This document shows positions 35,041 through 43,909 of a stretch of DNA of 64,000 bases, one piece after another. The DNA lies in NCBI GenBank assembly GCA_045652245.1, contig JAZRTY010000033.1, positions 124,001 to 188,000 on the forward strand. Direction: 5' to 3'. Made by a program: the position numbers and the translations under genes. This DNA is from SIG622 sp045652245. GTDB lineage: Bacteria; Bacillota; Clostridia; Oscillospirales; CAG-382. The number at the start of each line of letters is the position of its first letter. The first letter of the stretch is position 1. The notes beneath the pieces were generated by a model that worked only from the letters and a program-made list of their open reading frames with translations, searched no databases and was not told the DNA's origin.

Positions 35041-35598
35041 TCATTGAATATTTCCGTAGCTTACAGCATTTGAACGGTAATACTTAAATACATCAAGTGT
35101 CTTCTTGATAACATTCAGGTAAATAATACCCTTACCATTTTCATCATTGTAAAGTAAGTAATAAAGCTCATCCTTTGAGTTACCACTCGAAATATCAATT
35201 ACAACATCATATTTCCCGTTAACTACATCCGGATTTTCAGCCACCGGCGCAACCTTTTCAATATTCTGAGTCTTAATTTCGAGTATCAGCTTTCTGTCTT
35301 TTTCACCATAAATTTTGTAGCACTCAACAGTACCCTGAATAATTATGTACTCGTATTCAACGTTGGTAAATCTCCATAAATACCAGGAAAGTGCTGCTAC
35401 TGCAACAAAGATTCCAATAGCCGCAGGCGGCATCTTAGAAATTACAAAAGCACCAACTGCAATAAGTGCAATTGCGAGTACAATTATTCCGATTCTTTTG
35501 AGTAAGTTACTCTTATCCAATTTTCTTTTTACAAGGTATTCAGCGTAATTTGCACGCATTTTATCTTCATCTGAAATTTTCCTAGCCTGACTTGCCAT
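35041..35598 (-). CDS. Two-helix membrane protein with PH-like C-terminal part, unknown
   Basis: 185 residues. Charged N-terminus (residues 1-33), two adjacent membrane helices (about 34-75), then a beta-rich cytoplasmic domain that starts FTNVEYEYIIIQGTVECYKIYGEKDRK (shown in parts) and ends with YLNVIKKTLDVFKYY. The layout recalls bacterial PH-domain membrane proteins, but I cannot name the family. GGAGAA precedes the ATG. Stands alone; divergent from the ACT-domain gene. Confidence 0.7.
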   Translation of the reverse strand: MASQARKISDEDKMRANYAEYLVKRKLDKSNLLKRIGIIVLAIALIAVGAFVISKMPPAAIGIFVAVAALSWYLWRFTNVEYEYIIIQGTVECYKIYGEKDRKLILEIKTQNIEKVAPVAENPDVVNGKYDVVIDISSGNSKDELYYLLYNDENGKGIIYLNVIKKTLDVFKYYRSNAVSYGNIQ

Positions 35599-35784
35599 AA
35601 CTAATTCTCCATTTCAAAGTATTTGTTATATAATACAATAATTTTTTGAATACAATATAAAATATTATGTCTACATTTGTAACAATTTTGAACATAAATA
35701 TTTTTATAAAATTTAATTAAAAAGTATATACAAACAAATAAATTTATGTTATAATAAAACAACTAAAAATGAAAGGAAATTAAA

Positions 35785-36054
35785 ATGAAAGCAGTAATAA
35801 CAGTTACAGGAAAAGACACAACAGGAATAATTGCAAAGGTATCAACATTATGTAGCGATTTTGATGCAAACATAATTGAAATAACGCAAAGCGTACTTAA
35901 AGAGTACTTTGCAATGGTAATGCTTGTTGAAATTGAAAAGCTATCATGTGAATTTGGTGATTTCGTTGACAAAATGAAAGTACTCGGTACTGAAAACAAA
36001 TTAATTATTGAAGTAATGCACGAAGACATTTTCAACTCTATGCACAGAATTTGA
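35785..36054 (+). CDS. ACT domain protein (UPF0237)
   Basis: 89 residues, a single ACT domain: AVITVTGKDTTGIIAKVSTLC, NIIEITQSVLKEYFAMVMLVEI. ACT domains bind small ligands, mostly amino acids. UPF0237 genes almost always lie just before a UPF0210 gene, as here (12 bp apart), so the pair very likely work together. A gcvR-like regulatory role has been suggested from similarity but is not established. AAAGGAAAT precedes the ATG. Confidence 0.92.
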   Translation: MKAVITVTGKDTTGIIAKVSTLCSDFDANIIEITQSVLKEYFAMVMLVEIEKLSCEFGDFVDKMKVLGTENKLIIEVMHEDIFNSMHRI

Positions 36055-36066
36055 GGTAAATAATAA

Positions 36067-37425
36067 ATGATAAATATAAGTGATATACTTGAAACTATAA
36101 ATATGATTCGTGAGGATCATCTTGATGTCCGTACAATCACGATGGGAATATCACTTCTTGATTGCAGGAGTGACGACAACAAGGTGCTTTGCGACAGAAT
36201 CTATGACAAAATCACAAAATACGCAGAAAATCTTGTAAAAACAGGACAGGATATAGAAAAACAGTTTGGAATACCGATAGTTAATAAAAGAGTATCTGTT
36301 ACCCCCGTTTCACTTGTCGGAGGAAGCAGATCCCCCGAAGACTATGTAAATATCTGCAAGACACTTGACAGAGCTGCAAATACTCTCGGAATCAACTTTC
36401 TCGGAGGCTTCTCTGCTCTTGTACACAAAGGTACAACAAAGGCTGACGAGGTATTCATTGATTCCATTCCTGAAGCGCTCTCAAGCACAAATTGTGTTTG
36501 TTCAAGTGTGAATATTGGTACAACAAGAGCAGGAATTAATATGGACGCTGTTGCAAAACTCGGCCATACAGTAAAAGAGCTTGCATATCTTACCAAAGAC
36601 AACTTCTCAATCGGCTGTGCAAAGTTCGTTGTATTTGCAAACGCCCCCGAGGATAATCCCTTTATGGCAGGTGCCTTTCACGGTGTCGGAGAACCGGAGT
36701 GCGTTATAAATGTCGGCGTTTCAGGTCCGGGTGTTGTAAGAGCTGCAGTTGAAAAAGCAGGAGATTGTAATTTCTCCGAGCTTGCTGATATAATCAAGAA
36801 AACAGCCTTTAAGGTAACACGTATGGGACAGCTTGTAGCAGTTGAGGCATCAAACAGACTTGGTGTACCGTTTGGAATAGTTGACCTATCCCTTGCACCG
36901 ACTCCGGCTGTCGGAGACTCGGTAGCACACATACTTGAGGCAATGGGACTTGAAAGCTGTGGTGCTCCGGGTACTACTGCAGCGCTTGCAATGCTTAATG
37001 ATGCAGTAAAAAAAGGTGGTGCTATGGCATCTTCACACGTTGGTGGACTCTCAGGAGCGTTTATTCCTGTTTCGGAAGACCAGGGTATGATTGATGCAGT
37101 TAACTGTGGCTCACTTACTCTTGAAAAGCTTGAGGCTATGACATCTGTATGCTCTGTTGGTCTTGACATGATTGCAATTCCGGGCGATACAAGTGCTGAA
37201 ACAATCTCTGCAATTATCGCCGACGAAGCTGCAATCGGAATGATAAACGGTAAAACAACTGCCTGCAGACTTATCCCTGCCTACAGTAAAAATGTGGGTG
37301 ACAAGGTTGAATTTGGTGGACTTCTCGGCTATGCACCGGTTATAGCAGTTAACAAGTTCAGTTCAGAAAAATTTATCGCACGTGGTGGAAGAATCCCGGC
37401 ACCTATTCATTCTTTGAGAAACTAA
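36067..37425 (+). CDS. UPF0210 / PFL family protein
   Basis: 452 residues, full-length member of UPF0210 (DUF711): MINISDILETINMIREDHLDVRTITMGI (in parts), GFSALVHKG, GSTNVCCSSVNIGTTRAGINMDA-type segment, VGEPECVINVGVSGPGVV, and FGGLLGYAPVIAVN. The fold is related to pyruvate formate-lyase-like barrels, hence the name, but the catalytic glycine radical sequence is not seen. Function unknown. Forms a two-gene operon with the ACT gene and ends at a strong terminator. Confidence 0.9.
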   Translation: MINISDILETINMIREDHLDVRTITMGISLLDCRSDDNKVLCDRIYDKITKYAENLVKTGQDIEKQFGIPIVNKRVSVTPVSLVGGSRSPEDYVNICKTLDRAANTLGINFLGGFSALVHKGTTKADEVFIDSIPEALSSTNCVCSSVNIGTTRAGINMDAVAKLGHTVKELAYLTKDNFSIGCAKFVVFANAPEDNPFMAGAFHGVGEPECVINVGVSGPGVVRAAVEKAGDCNFSELADIIKKTAFKVTRMGQLVAVEASNRLGVPFGIVDLSLAPTPAVGDSVAHILEAMGLESCGAPGTTAALAMLNDAVKKGGAMASSHVGGLSGAFIPVSEDQGMIDAVNCGSLTLEKLEAMTSVCSVGLDMIAIPGDTSAETISAIIADEAAIGMINGKTTACRLIPAYSKNVGDKVEFGGLLGYAPVIAVNKFSSEKFIARGGRIPAPIHSLRN

Positions 37426-37442
37426 TTTTAGCTAATAAAAGA

Positions 37443-37482
37443 TTAAAGGCTACTGCTTTTGCAGTAGCCTTTAAATATTTTA
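37443..37482. terminator. Bidirectional terminator between UPF0210 and ackA
   Basis: 14-bp perfect stem TTAAAGGCTACTGC / GCAGTAGCCTTTAA (37443-37456, 37461-37474), loop TTTT, followed by ATATTTTAGG on the plus strand and ATCTTTTATT on the minus. Confidence 0.88.
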
Positions 37483-37486
37483 GGAA

Positions 37487-38689
37487 TTATTTTGAAACAA
37501 GCTCAAGAGTATCTCTTGCAATCATAAGCTCTTCATTTGTAGGAATAACAAGTACCTTTACCTTTGAATCAGGAGTAGATACGTCATTTTCAACTGAAGT
37601 AACCTTAGCTTTTGCATTGAGCTCGGGATCAATCTTCGCACCGAGGAATTCAAGATTTTTAACAACATTTGCTCTAAGCCCCGGATTGTTTTCTCCGATA
37701 CCACCACAGAATACGATAGCATCAACACCGCCCATAGCAGCAGCAAAGCCGCCGATATACTTTGTAAGCTGATGACACATCATCTTTTCAACAAGCTGAG
37801 CTCTTTCATCACCACTCTTGGATGCTTCTTCAACTGCTCTGTTATCACTTGACTTTTCAAATATACCGAGAATACCCGACTGCTTGTTCATAACCTTATC
37901 AATACCGTCAGCATCAAGACCTTCCTTCTTCATAAGGAATGTAACGATTGACGGGTCGATAGAACCGCAACGAGTCCCCATCATAATACCTTCGAGAGGT
38001 GTAAGTCCCATTGTAGTATCAAGACATTTTCCGTTTTCAATAGCAGCAATTGAAGAACCATTACCAAGATGACAGGTAACAATCTTCAAATCCTTTCTGC
38101 CAAGTATATCGGCAGCACGAAGTGAAACGTATCTGTGAGATGTACCATGGAAGCCATATCTTCTGATTTTGTACTTTTCGTAGAACTTGTAAGGAAGTGC
38201 ATACATATAAGCATAATCAGGCATTGTCTGATGGAAACCTGTATCAAACACACCGATCTGAGGAACGCCGGGCATAAGCTGTGCACAAGCCTTAATACCT
38301 GTAAGGTTATGAGGATTGTGAAGTGGGCTGAGCTCAGAACACTCAACGAGAGTGTCAATTACCTCGTCGGTAATTATTACAGAACCGGAAAATCTGTCAG
38401 CGCCATGAACTACTCTGTGACCTACAGCTGAAATTTCGTCAAATGACTTAAGAACACCATGCTTTTCACAAACAAGATTATCCATAACAATCTTAATTGC
38501 CTCAGCATGATTTGCCATTTTACATTCAGTAACATATTTATAATCCTTATCAGGAATTTTGTATGTAAAAGAACCTACCTCATCACCAATCTGCTCACAA
38601 ATACCCTTTGCAAGTACAGATTCATTATCCATATCAAAAACCTGATATTTTACCGAAGAACTACCGGCATTTATAACTAAAATTTTCAT
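37487..38689 (-). CDS. ackA: Acetate kinase
   Basis: 400 residues, complete. ASKHA motifs: NAGSSSVKYQVFD, VGHRVVHGADRFSG, FDTGFHQTMPDYAYMYALP, RYGFHGTSHRYVS, HLGNGSSI and FCGGIGENNPGLRANVV. Makes ATP and acetate from acetyl phosphate, the main energy-yielding step of many fermenters. pta is not next to it, so the partner enzyme is elsewhere. AAAGGAG precedes the ATG. Confidence 0.97.
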   Translation of the reverse strand: MKILVINAGSSSVKYQVFDMDNESVLAKGICEQIGDEVGSFTYKIPDKDYKYVTECKMANHAEAIKIVMDNLVCEKHGVLKSFDEISAVGHRVVHGADRFSGSVIITDEVIDTLVECSELSPLHNPHNLTGIKACAQLMPGVPQIGVFDTGFHQTMPDYAYMYALPYKFYEKYKIRRYGFHGTSHRYVSLRAADILGRKDLKIVTCHLGNGSSIAAIENGKCLDTTMGLTPLEGIMMGTRCGSIDPSIVTFLMKKEGLDADGIDKVMNKQSGILGIFEKSSDNRAVEEASKSGDERAQLVEKMMCHQLTKYIGGFAAAMGGVDAIVFCGGIGENNPGLRANVVKNLEFLGAKIDPELNAKAKVTSVENDVSTPDSKVKVLVIPTNEELMIARDTLELVSK

Positions 38690-38714
38690 AAAATTACTCC
38701 TTTCAAAAATACAT

Positions 38715-38745
38715 AATTACGCCCTTCGTGTTGAAGAGCGTAATT
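38715..38745 (-). terminator. Terminator between the Asp/Cys-tail gene and ackA
   Basis: 13-bp stem with one G-T pair (38715-38727 with 38733-38745), loop of 5; on the minus strand followed by ATGTATTTTT. Confidence 0.75.
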
Positions 38746-38760
38746 CAGATATTAACCTAA

Positions 38761-39075
38761 TTATTCCTCGTGACAGCAGCAATCAGATCCTTCGGCACAG
38801 TCACAATCGTCACCACAATCGCAATCATCGCAATCACAGTCACAATCGTCATCACATTCAAAAAGAACCTGTTCAACCTCACCGAGGTCTTCGTCAAGCT
38901 CATCGCAGTAGTCAAAAAGTGTATCAACGTCATCAGTCATTACGTCAATTTCTTCTGACATATCAGCAAGAACATCAACAATAAGAGTAATAAGCTTTCC
39001 TTCGTTAGTATCAGAAGAAAAATTCATGCCTTCCATCACACCTTTTAAATGTGCAACCTTTTCACTAATTGTCAT
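38761..39075 (-). CDS. CD1247-type protein with Asp/Cys-rich C-terminal tail
   Basis: 104 residues. Residues 1-70 are a helical, acidic domain (TISEKVAHLKGVMEGM; LADMSEEIDVMTDDVDTLFD) that resembles the N-terminal domain of clostridial CD1247-like proteins. The last 31 residues hold 11 Cys and 12 Asp in alternation (for example CDCDCDDCDCG) and end CCCHEE. Such a tail should bind metal ions (zinc, iron, copper or cadmium), much as in metallothioneins; that is inference. AGGAGG lies before the ATG; the gene follows efp by 23 bp on the same strand. Confidence 0.72.
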   Translation of the reverse strand: MTISEKVAHLKGVMEGMNFSSDTNEGKLITLIVDVLADMSEEIDVMTDDVDTLFDYCDELDEDLGEVEQVLFECDDDCDCDCDDCDCGDDCDCAEGSDCCCHEE

Positions 39076-39098
39076 AGCAGTGTCCTCCTTAAATTCAG

Positions 39099-39665
39099 TT
39101 ATTTATTGTTAACTCTTTCGATATATTCACTTGTTCTTGTGTCAATTTTAAGAACATCACCGATGTTAACAAAAAGCGGAACCTTAATTTCAGCACCTGT
39201 TTCAAGAGTAGCAGGCTTAGCTGCACCCGTAGCAGTATCACCCTTAAAGCCGGGTTCAGTTTCAGTAACCTCAAGTTCTACAAACATAGGCGGTTCGATA
39301 GCAAAAACATTGCCCTTATAAGAACAAACCTTGCAAGACATATTTTCCTTTACAAACTTAAAGCTGTCACCAAGCTTGTCAGCGTTAATCGGAATCTGCT
39401 CATAGCTTTCAGTATCCATAAAGTAGTAAAGCTCACCATCATTGTAAAGGTATTCCATATCCTTTCTTTCAACGAGAGCTGTCGGGAATTTTTCAGTAGG
39501 GTTAAAGGATGTTTCAATTACAGCACCTGTAATTACATTACGAAGCTTAGTTCTAACGAATGCAGCTCCTTTACCGGGCTTTACGTGCTGGAATTCAACA
39601 ATCTGACAAACCTTTCCGTCCCATTCAAAAGTAAGACCGTTTTTAAAATCTCCTGCTGATATCAT
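39099..39665 (-). CDS. efp: Elongation factor P
   Basis: 188 residues, three beta-barrel domains. Domain I ends in HVKPGKGAAFVRTKLRN with Lys32 at the loop that enters the peptidyl-transferase centre; the C-terminal domain has GDVLKIDTRTSEYIERV. EF-P relieves ribosome stalling at polyproline. Its partner enzymes for lysine modification are not in the window. GGAGGAT precedes the ATG. Confidence 0.96.
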   Translation of the reverse strand: MISAGDFKNGLTFEWDGKVCQIVEFQHVKPGKGAAFVRTKLRNVITGAVIETSFNPTEKFPTALVERKDMEYLYNDGELYYFMDTESYEQIPINADKLGDSFKFVKENMSCKVCSYKGNVFAIEPPMFVELEVTETEPGFKGDTATGAAKPATLETGAEIKVPLFVNIGDVLKIDTRTSEYIERVNNK

Positions 39666-39759
39666 ATTTTATCCTCCATTTAATAATTGTATGCGTACAC
39701 ATACACAAAATTTTACATATCTATTATACTACAAAGTAATGAAAATTTCAAGTCTTTTT

Positions 39760-40839
39760 TTAAATAATTATCAAATCTTTTGAAGATTTGGTAAAATTTT
39801 CATATGAAAATTCTGTCACGTTAACAATATCTTCAATTCTCACACCAAATTTTCCCTCAATATATATTCCGGGTTCGACACTAATAACAACATTTTTCGG
39901 GATTTCCATATCACAGGACGGAGAAAACCCCGGCATTTCGTGAACATCTATACCAAGAGAATGCCCTGTCGAGTGGCCGAAGCAACCCTTATACCCGCAA
40001 GAGTAAATGAAATCACGAGCCGCAGCATCAACCTTTTTCCCCACACATCCCTCAAAAATCTCGGTTAATGCTCTTTTTTGTGCTTCAAGCACCGTATTAT
40101 AAACGCGAATCATCTCGTCAGTAGGTTTACCAATACAAACCGTTCTTGTCATATCCGAACAGTAGCCCTCAACTCTTGCTCCGAAATCCATTGTCAGAAA
40201 ACCTTTGGAAAGCTTAATATTTTCGGGTCTTCCATGTGGGAGTGAACTCTTTGTACCGGAAACACTGATAGTCTCAAAGGCAGCACAGTCAGCTCCATTA
40301 CGACGCATAAAGGACTCGATCTCAAGAGCAACCCCGGTTTCTGTTACATCGGAGCTTAAAAAACCAAGAATATGAGAAAACGCCTTATCTGTAATTTCCT
40401 GCGCTTTACGGATTTTTGATAGCTCTTCATCATCCTTGGAATATCTGCACTCCTCAATTGAATTACCGATAAAACAAAGCTCACAAAAACCTGAAATTTC
40501 ACTTTTCAGAGTATTAAACTCGGCTACAGTCAAACTTTTATCTTCGCAAAGAAGTCTTTTGACCTTATTATTTTCTATAAACTCTGTTATGTATTCCTTC
40601 CTTTTCTTCTCAATGAGAACGATTTTAAGTCCCGGTTGCAGCTTATGTGCATTATTTTTTAAAACCGCCATTTCATAGTATCTGAAATCCAGATACAAAA
40701 CAGCTTCACATTCAGATATAAGCATAAAGCCGGCAGATGAATTAAATCCTGACGCATAAAATCTGTTGCTGTCTGAGGTGATGATTAGTGCATCACCTTT
40801 AGCTTTTATAGCCTTTCGTATTTTTTCAATATGTGACAT
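39760..40839 (-). CDS. M24 family aminopeptidase (Xaa-Pro peptidase type)
   Basis: 359 residues: creatinase-like N-terminal domain (to about 130) and pita-bread catalytic domain with all five metal ligands visible: MDFGARVEGYCSDMTRT (two Asp), GHSTGHSLGIDVHE (His), SVEPGIY (Glu) and GVRIEDIV (Glu). Cleaves N-terminal residues before proline in peptides, with two Mn2+ or Co2+. In many Firmicutes an M24 peptidase lies directly upstream of efp, as here (95 bp between them). Confidence 0.93.
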   Translation of the reverse strand: MSHIEKIRKAIKAKGDALIITSDSNRFYASGFNSSAGFMLISECEAVLYLDFRYYEMAVLKNNAHKLQPGLKIVLIEKKRKEYITEFIENNKVKRLLCEDKSLTVAEFNTLKSEISGFCELCFIGNSIEECRYSKDDEELSKIRKAQEITDKAFSHILGFLSSDVTETGVALEIESFMRRNGADCAAFETISVSGTKSSLPHGRPENIKLSKGFLTMDFGARVEGYCSDMTRTVCIGKPTDEMIRVYNTVLEAQKRALTEIFEGCVGKKVDAAARDFIYSCGYKGCFGHSTGHSLGIDVHEMPGFSPSCDMEIPKNVVISVEPGIYIEGKFGVRIEDIVNVTEFSYENFTKSSKDLIII

Positions 40840-40854
40840 ATAAAATCTCCGGAA

Positions 40855-41715
40855 TCAAGCGAAATATTTAAGATATTCATTTTTCATTGCAAGTGCATCC
40901 TCTGCCATAGTTCCGCAGGACTCACAGATTATGGTCGGAGATACAGAAAGCTCATATACAGCCTTCATGAGAGGCTCAAAGTCAGGCCCGAATGTACTAT
41001 CTTCAAAAGTAAGATGCTTTTTTTCCCCACCTTTGGTATATTCAATTTTTGAAAAATGACAATGTAAATTTTCGGCAAACTCAGAACAGAGCGATGAACC
41101 TATTGTGTCAAAAACTCTCTTATAATCATCACTTGTACAGAAAACGCCTCCAAGCTCTCTCGCATTCATATGCCCGAAGTCAACAACAGGACGAACATTC
41201 TTGTCAACACGGCAAAGCTCAATAACCTCAGAAAGTGTACCGAGCTGATTTACCTTACCCATCGTTTCAATCCCGATAAGAACATCGTCATAAAGATTTT
41301 CTTCCTTTAGTCTTTCAATACAAAAAGCAAGTGCATCTTTTGCATAATCAAGAGCTGTTCCCCTATCAAGCTTTGCAGTACTTCCTGCGTGAACAACAAT
41401 AGTCTTTGCACGAAGTGCAATAGCACACTTGGCACTATCTATAAAATATCTTGCACTCCCTTTTCTCTTTTCTTCCTCAACAGAAGAAAGGGAAATAAAA
41501 TACGGTGCGTGTACAGATAGGCTTATGCCGTGTTTGTGCGCTTCGTCACCAATTTTTTTAAAGGTTTCAACGCTGCCTCGAATTCCATTCCCACCTTCGT
41601 ATTCGTAAGCGTCAAGTCCTTTACTTTTAACCCATTCCGGTGCCTGAAAGGTTGACTTGAAGCCTTCATTGTAAAAGCTTTCTGAATTTCCACCCGGTCC
41701 GAATTTTGCTGACAT
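40855..41715 (-). CDS. Endonuclease IV-like (AP endonuclease family 2) TIM barrel
   Basis: 286 residues. MSAKFGPGGNSESFYNEGFK at the start, then LSVHAPYFISLSS, TIVVHAGSTAKLDRG, IGIETMGKVNQLGT, VVDFGHMNARELGG, LHCHFSKIEYT and a final ICESCGTMAEDA. The His, Glu and Asp positions fit the tri-zinc centre of the Nfo/xylose-isomerase-like superfamily. It may act in base-excision repair, or may be a sugar isomerase-type relative. 15 bp before the M24 gene and 13 bp after recN. Confidence 0.83.
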   Translation of the reverse strand: MSAKFGPGGNSESFYNEGFKSTFQAPEWVKSKGLDAYEYEGGNGIRGSVETFKKIGDEAHKHGISLSVHAPYFISLSSVEEEKRKGSARYFIDSAKCAIALRAKTIVVHAGSTAKLDRGTALDYAKDALAFCIERLKEENLYDDVLIGIETMGKVNQLGTLSEVIELCRVDKNVRPVVDFGHMNARELGGVFCTSDDYKRVFDTIGSSLCSEFAENLHCHFSKIEYTKGGEKKHLTFEDSTFGPDFEPLMKAVYELSVSPTIICESCGTMAEDALAMKNEYLKYFA

Positions 41716-41728
41716 ATTAGCTCCTTAA

Positions 41729-43399
41729 TTAATTTATAGTTTTATTTTCAATAAGCTCCTTAGCTGCTTTCCTTGCAGTTTCAGTAACACCAATACCCGA
41801 AATAATCCTTGCAATTTCATCAGTTCTGTTCTGACCTGAAAGCTCGGCAACTGAAGTTGTAGTTCTGCCGGCATTTTCTGCCTTCGAAACAAAGAAATGA
41901 GTATTTGCAAGCGAAGCAATCTGTGCAGAATGCGTAACGCAAAGTACTTCCCTCTCACTTGAAATTTGCAGAAGCTTTAAACCAAGCTTTCTAGCCGTCT
42001 TTCCCGATACACCTGCATCAACCTCATCAAAAATCATTGTTTCAACACTGTCTTTTTCGGCAATAACACACTTGATTGCAAGCATAATTCTTGCAAGCTC
42101 ACCGCCGGATGCTGTCTTTGAAAGTGATTTGAATTCTTCACCTTTGTTAGTACATACCAGAAATTCAACCATATCCTTGCCACTTGCGCAAAGCTCTGTT
42201 TCTTTTATATCAACACGGAAATTCACACCGTTCATATCAAGAAATTCGAGTTCCTTCATTATAAGACCGGAGAGCTTATTTCCACTTTCGGTTCTGTGCT
42301 TTGTAAGAGCAGTTGCAGATTTTTCAAGTAAAGGAAGCAGTTTTTCTATTTTTTGATTCAACTCATGTTGCAATTCCTCTGAGCTTTCAATTTCCGAAAG
42401 CTCCTTCTCACAGCCTTCAAGATAAACGAGAATTTCCGAAATATCAGCACCGTATTTCATTTTCAATTTACTGATAATATCAAGTCTTCCCTCAATTCTG
42501 TCAAGAAGCATATCGGGATTTTCATCACTTGCTTCGATATTCTCATAAAGAAGCTCTGCAATATCGAGAATTTTATATTTATAGTCCTCAAGCTGTTCGA
42601 TATATTCGTTTCCGTTCGGAATAATCTCGCACACCGACTTTATGCTTGAAACAGCTTTATTTATATTTTCGGTAACACTTCCACTTTCATTGTATAGCAG
42701 ATCATATGCAGAAATAATATGCTTTGAAATTTTCTCAATATTGCGAATTTTGTTTTTTTCCGAATTCAGTTCTTCCTCTTCGCCAACCTTCAGCTTTGCC
42801 TTTTTAATTTCAGTAATCTGATATTTAAGCAAATCAATTCTTCGCTGTTTTTCTTTTTCATCAAATTCAAGGAGTGATAATTTCTTTTTTAGGTCTGTAT
42901 ATTCATCATATAGCTTTCTATAATCAGACAACAAATCGGAAATTTCACCAAACGAGTCAAGGATTTTAATGTGCTTATCGGGATTCAGAAGCTCGCCATT
43001 ATGATGCTGTCCATGTATATTTACAAGATATGCCGAAACATCACGCAAAATTGAGACGGGAATCTGGCGACCATTAATTTTTACACTTCCCTTTCCGTCA
43101 ATGGATAGAGTTCTTCGTATAAACAAACAACCTTCCTCATCAGGAGTAATTCCGGCTTCTGCACATTTGGCAATGGTTTCCTCGGATAAGTCGCAAAAAA
43201 GAACCTCTACAGTACACGATTGCGCATCTTTTCTTATAATATCCTTATCAGCACGATTTCCGAGTGCAAAGCCAATTGCATCTATTATAATACTTTTACC
43301 CGCTCCTGTTTCGCCTGTAAAGGTCGAAAATCCTTTTTCAAAGCTTATATTTAAAGAGGAAATCAGAGCAATATTTTCTATATAAACAGAAGATAACAT
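41729..43399 (-). CDS. recN: DNA repair protein RecN
   Basis: 556 residues, SMC-like: Walker A FTGETGAGKSIIIDAIGFA near the N-terminus, GQHHNGELL, long coiled coils (about 150-360), then the ABC signature SGGELARIMLAIK and Walker B MIFDEVDAGVSG. RecN gathers broken DNA ends before recombination repair. It follows argR by 13 bp; dxs-tlyA-argR-recN is the common clostridial order. Confidence 0.96.
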   Translation of the reverse strand: MLSSVYIENIALISSLNISFEKGFSTFTGETGAGKSIIIDAIGFALGNRADKDIIRKDAQSCTVEVLFCDLSEETIAKCAEAGITPDEEGCLFIRRTLSIDGKGSVKINGRQIPVSILRDVSAYLVNIHGQHHNGELLNPDKHIKILDSFGEISDLLSDYRKLYDEYTDLKKKLSLLEFDEKEKQRRIDLLKYQITEIKKAKLKVGEEEELNSEKNKIRNIEKISKHIISAYDLLYNESGSVTENINKAVSSIKSVCEIIPNGNEYIEQLEDYKYKILDIAELLYENIEASDENPDMLLDRIEGRLDIISKLKMKYGADISEILVYLEGCEKELSEIESSEELQHELNQKIEKLLPLLEKSATALTKHRTESGNKLSGLIMKELEFLDMNGVNFRVDIKETELCASGKDMVEFLVCTNKGEEFKSLSKTASGGELARIMLAIKCVIAEKDSVETMIFDEVDAGVSGKTARKLGLKLLQISSEREVLCVTHSAQIASLANTHFFVSKAENAGRTTTSVAELSGQNRTDEIARIISGIGVTETARKAAKELIENKTIN

Positions 43400-43412
43400 T
43401 TTTCCTCCTTGG

Positions 43413-43886
43413 TTACATAATAAGAGCTTCTATTTTTCTGACAAAATCGGTTGCCTCGTCATTTGTACGAACAATAATAAGTACAGTATCATCTCCTGCA
43501 ATAGTACCGAGGATATCAGGTATATTCATCGAATCAAGAGCTGCAGCCGAGCCTTGTGCCATACCTGCATAGGTCTTGATTACAACAAGGTTACCTGCAC
43601 AATCGACGCTGACAATTGCCTGACCTAAAATTGATTTGAATTTTGCACCAATTACAGAATCGGTTTCATCACGAGAGGTATTAATAGAGTATTTATACCT
43701 GTTTTCAGTCCCCTTTGCACCGTGAAGTGCAACCTTGATAAGACGCAAAGCCTTGATATCACGGGAAACGGTTGCCTGAGTAACAACAAAGCCTTCCTTT
43801 TTGAGGAATTCTGTAAGTTCCTCCTGTGTTTCAACATCATTTTTTGAAATAATCTCAAGGATTTTTTCGTGTCTTAATGATTTCAT
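43413..43886 (-). CDS. argR: Arginine repressor ArgR
   Basis: 157 residues. N-terminal winged helix (HEKILEIISKNDVETQEELT; VTQATVSRDIKALRLIKV) and C-terminal hexamerisation/arginine-binding domain (ILGTIAGDDTVLIIVR). Represses arginine biosynthesis genes when arginine is bound. ATG at 43886 chosen with GGAGAT upstream; the ATG at 43907 sits before it. Confidence 0.95.
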   Translation of the reverse strand: MKSLRHEKILEIISKNDVETQEELTEFLKKEGFVVTQATVSRDIKALRLIKVALHGAKGTENRYKYSINTSRDETDSVIGAKFKSILGQAIVSVDCAGNLVVIKTYAGMAQGSAAALDSMNIPDILGTIAGDDTVLIIVRTNDEATDFVRKIEALIM

Positions 43887-43909
43887 TTTCGGCAAATCTC
43901 CATTCAATA

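Noticed and set aside
36678..37169. 163-codon minus-strand frame
   Set aside because: Antisense to UPF0210; Ser/Pro/Thr-rich composition typical of shadow frames.
38770..38870. CRISPR-like or tandem DNA repeat
   Set aside because: The repeated look comes from GAC/TGT-type codons in the Asp/Cys tail; the frame is open and there are no spacers.
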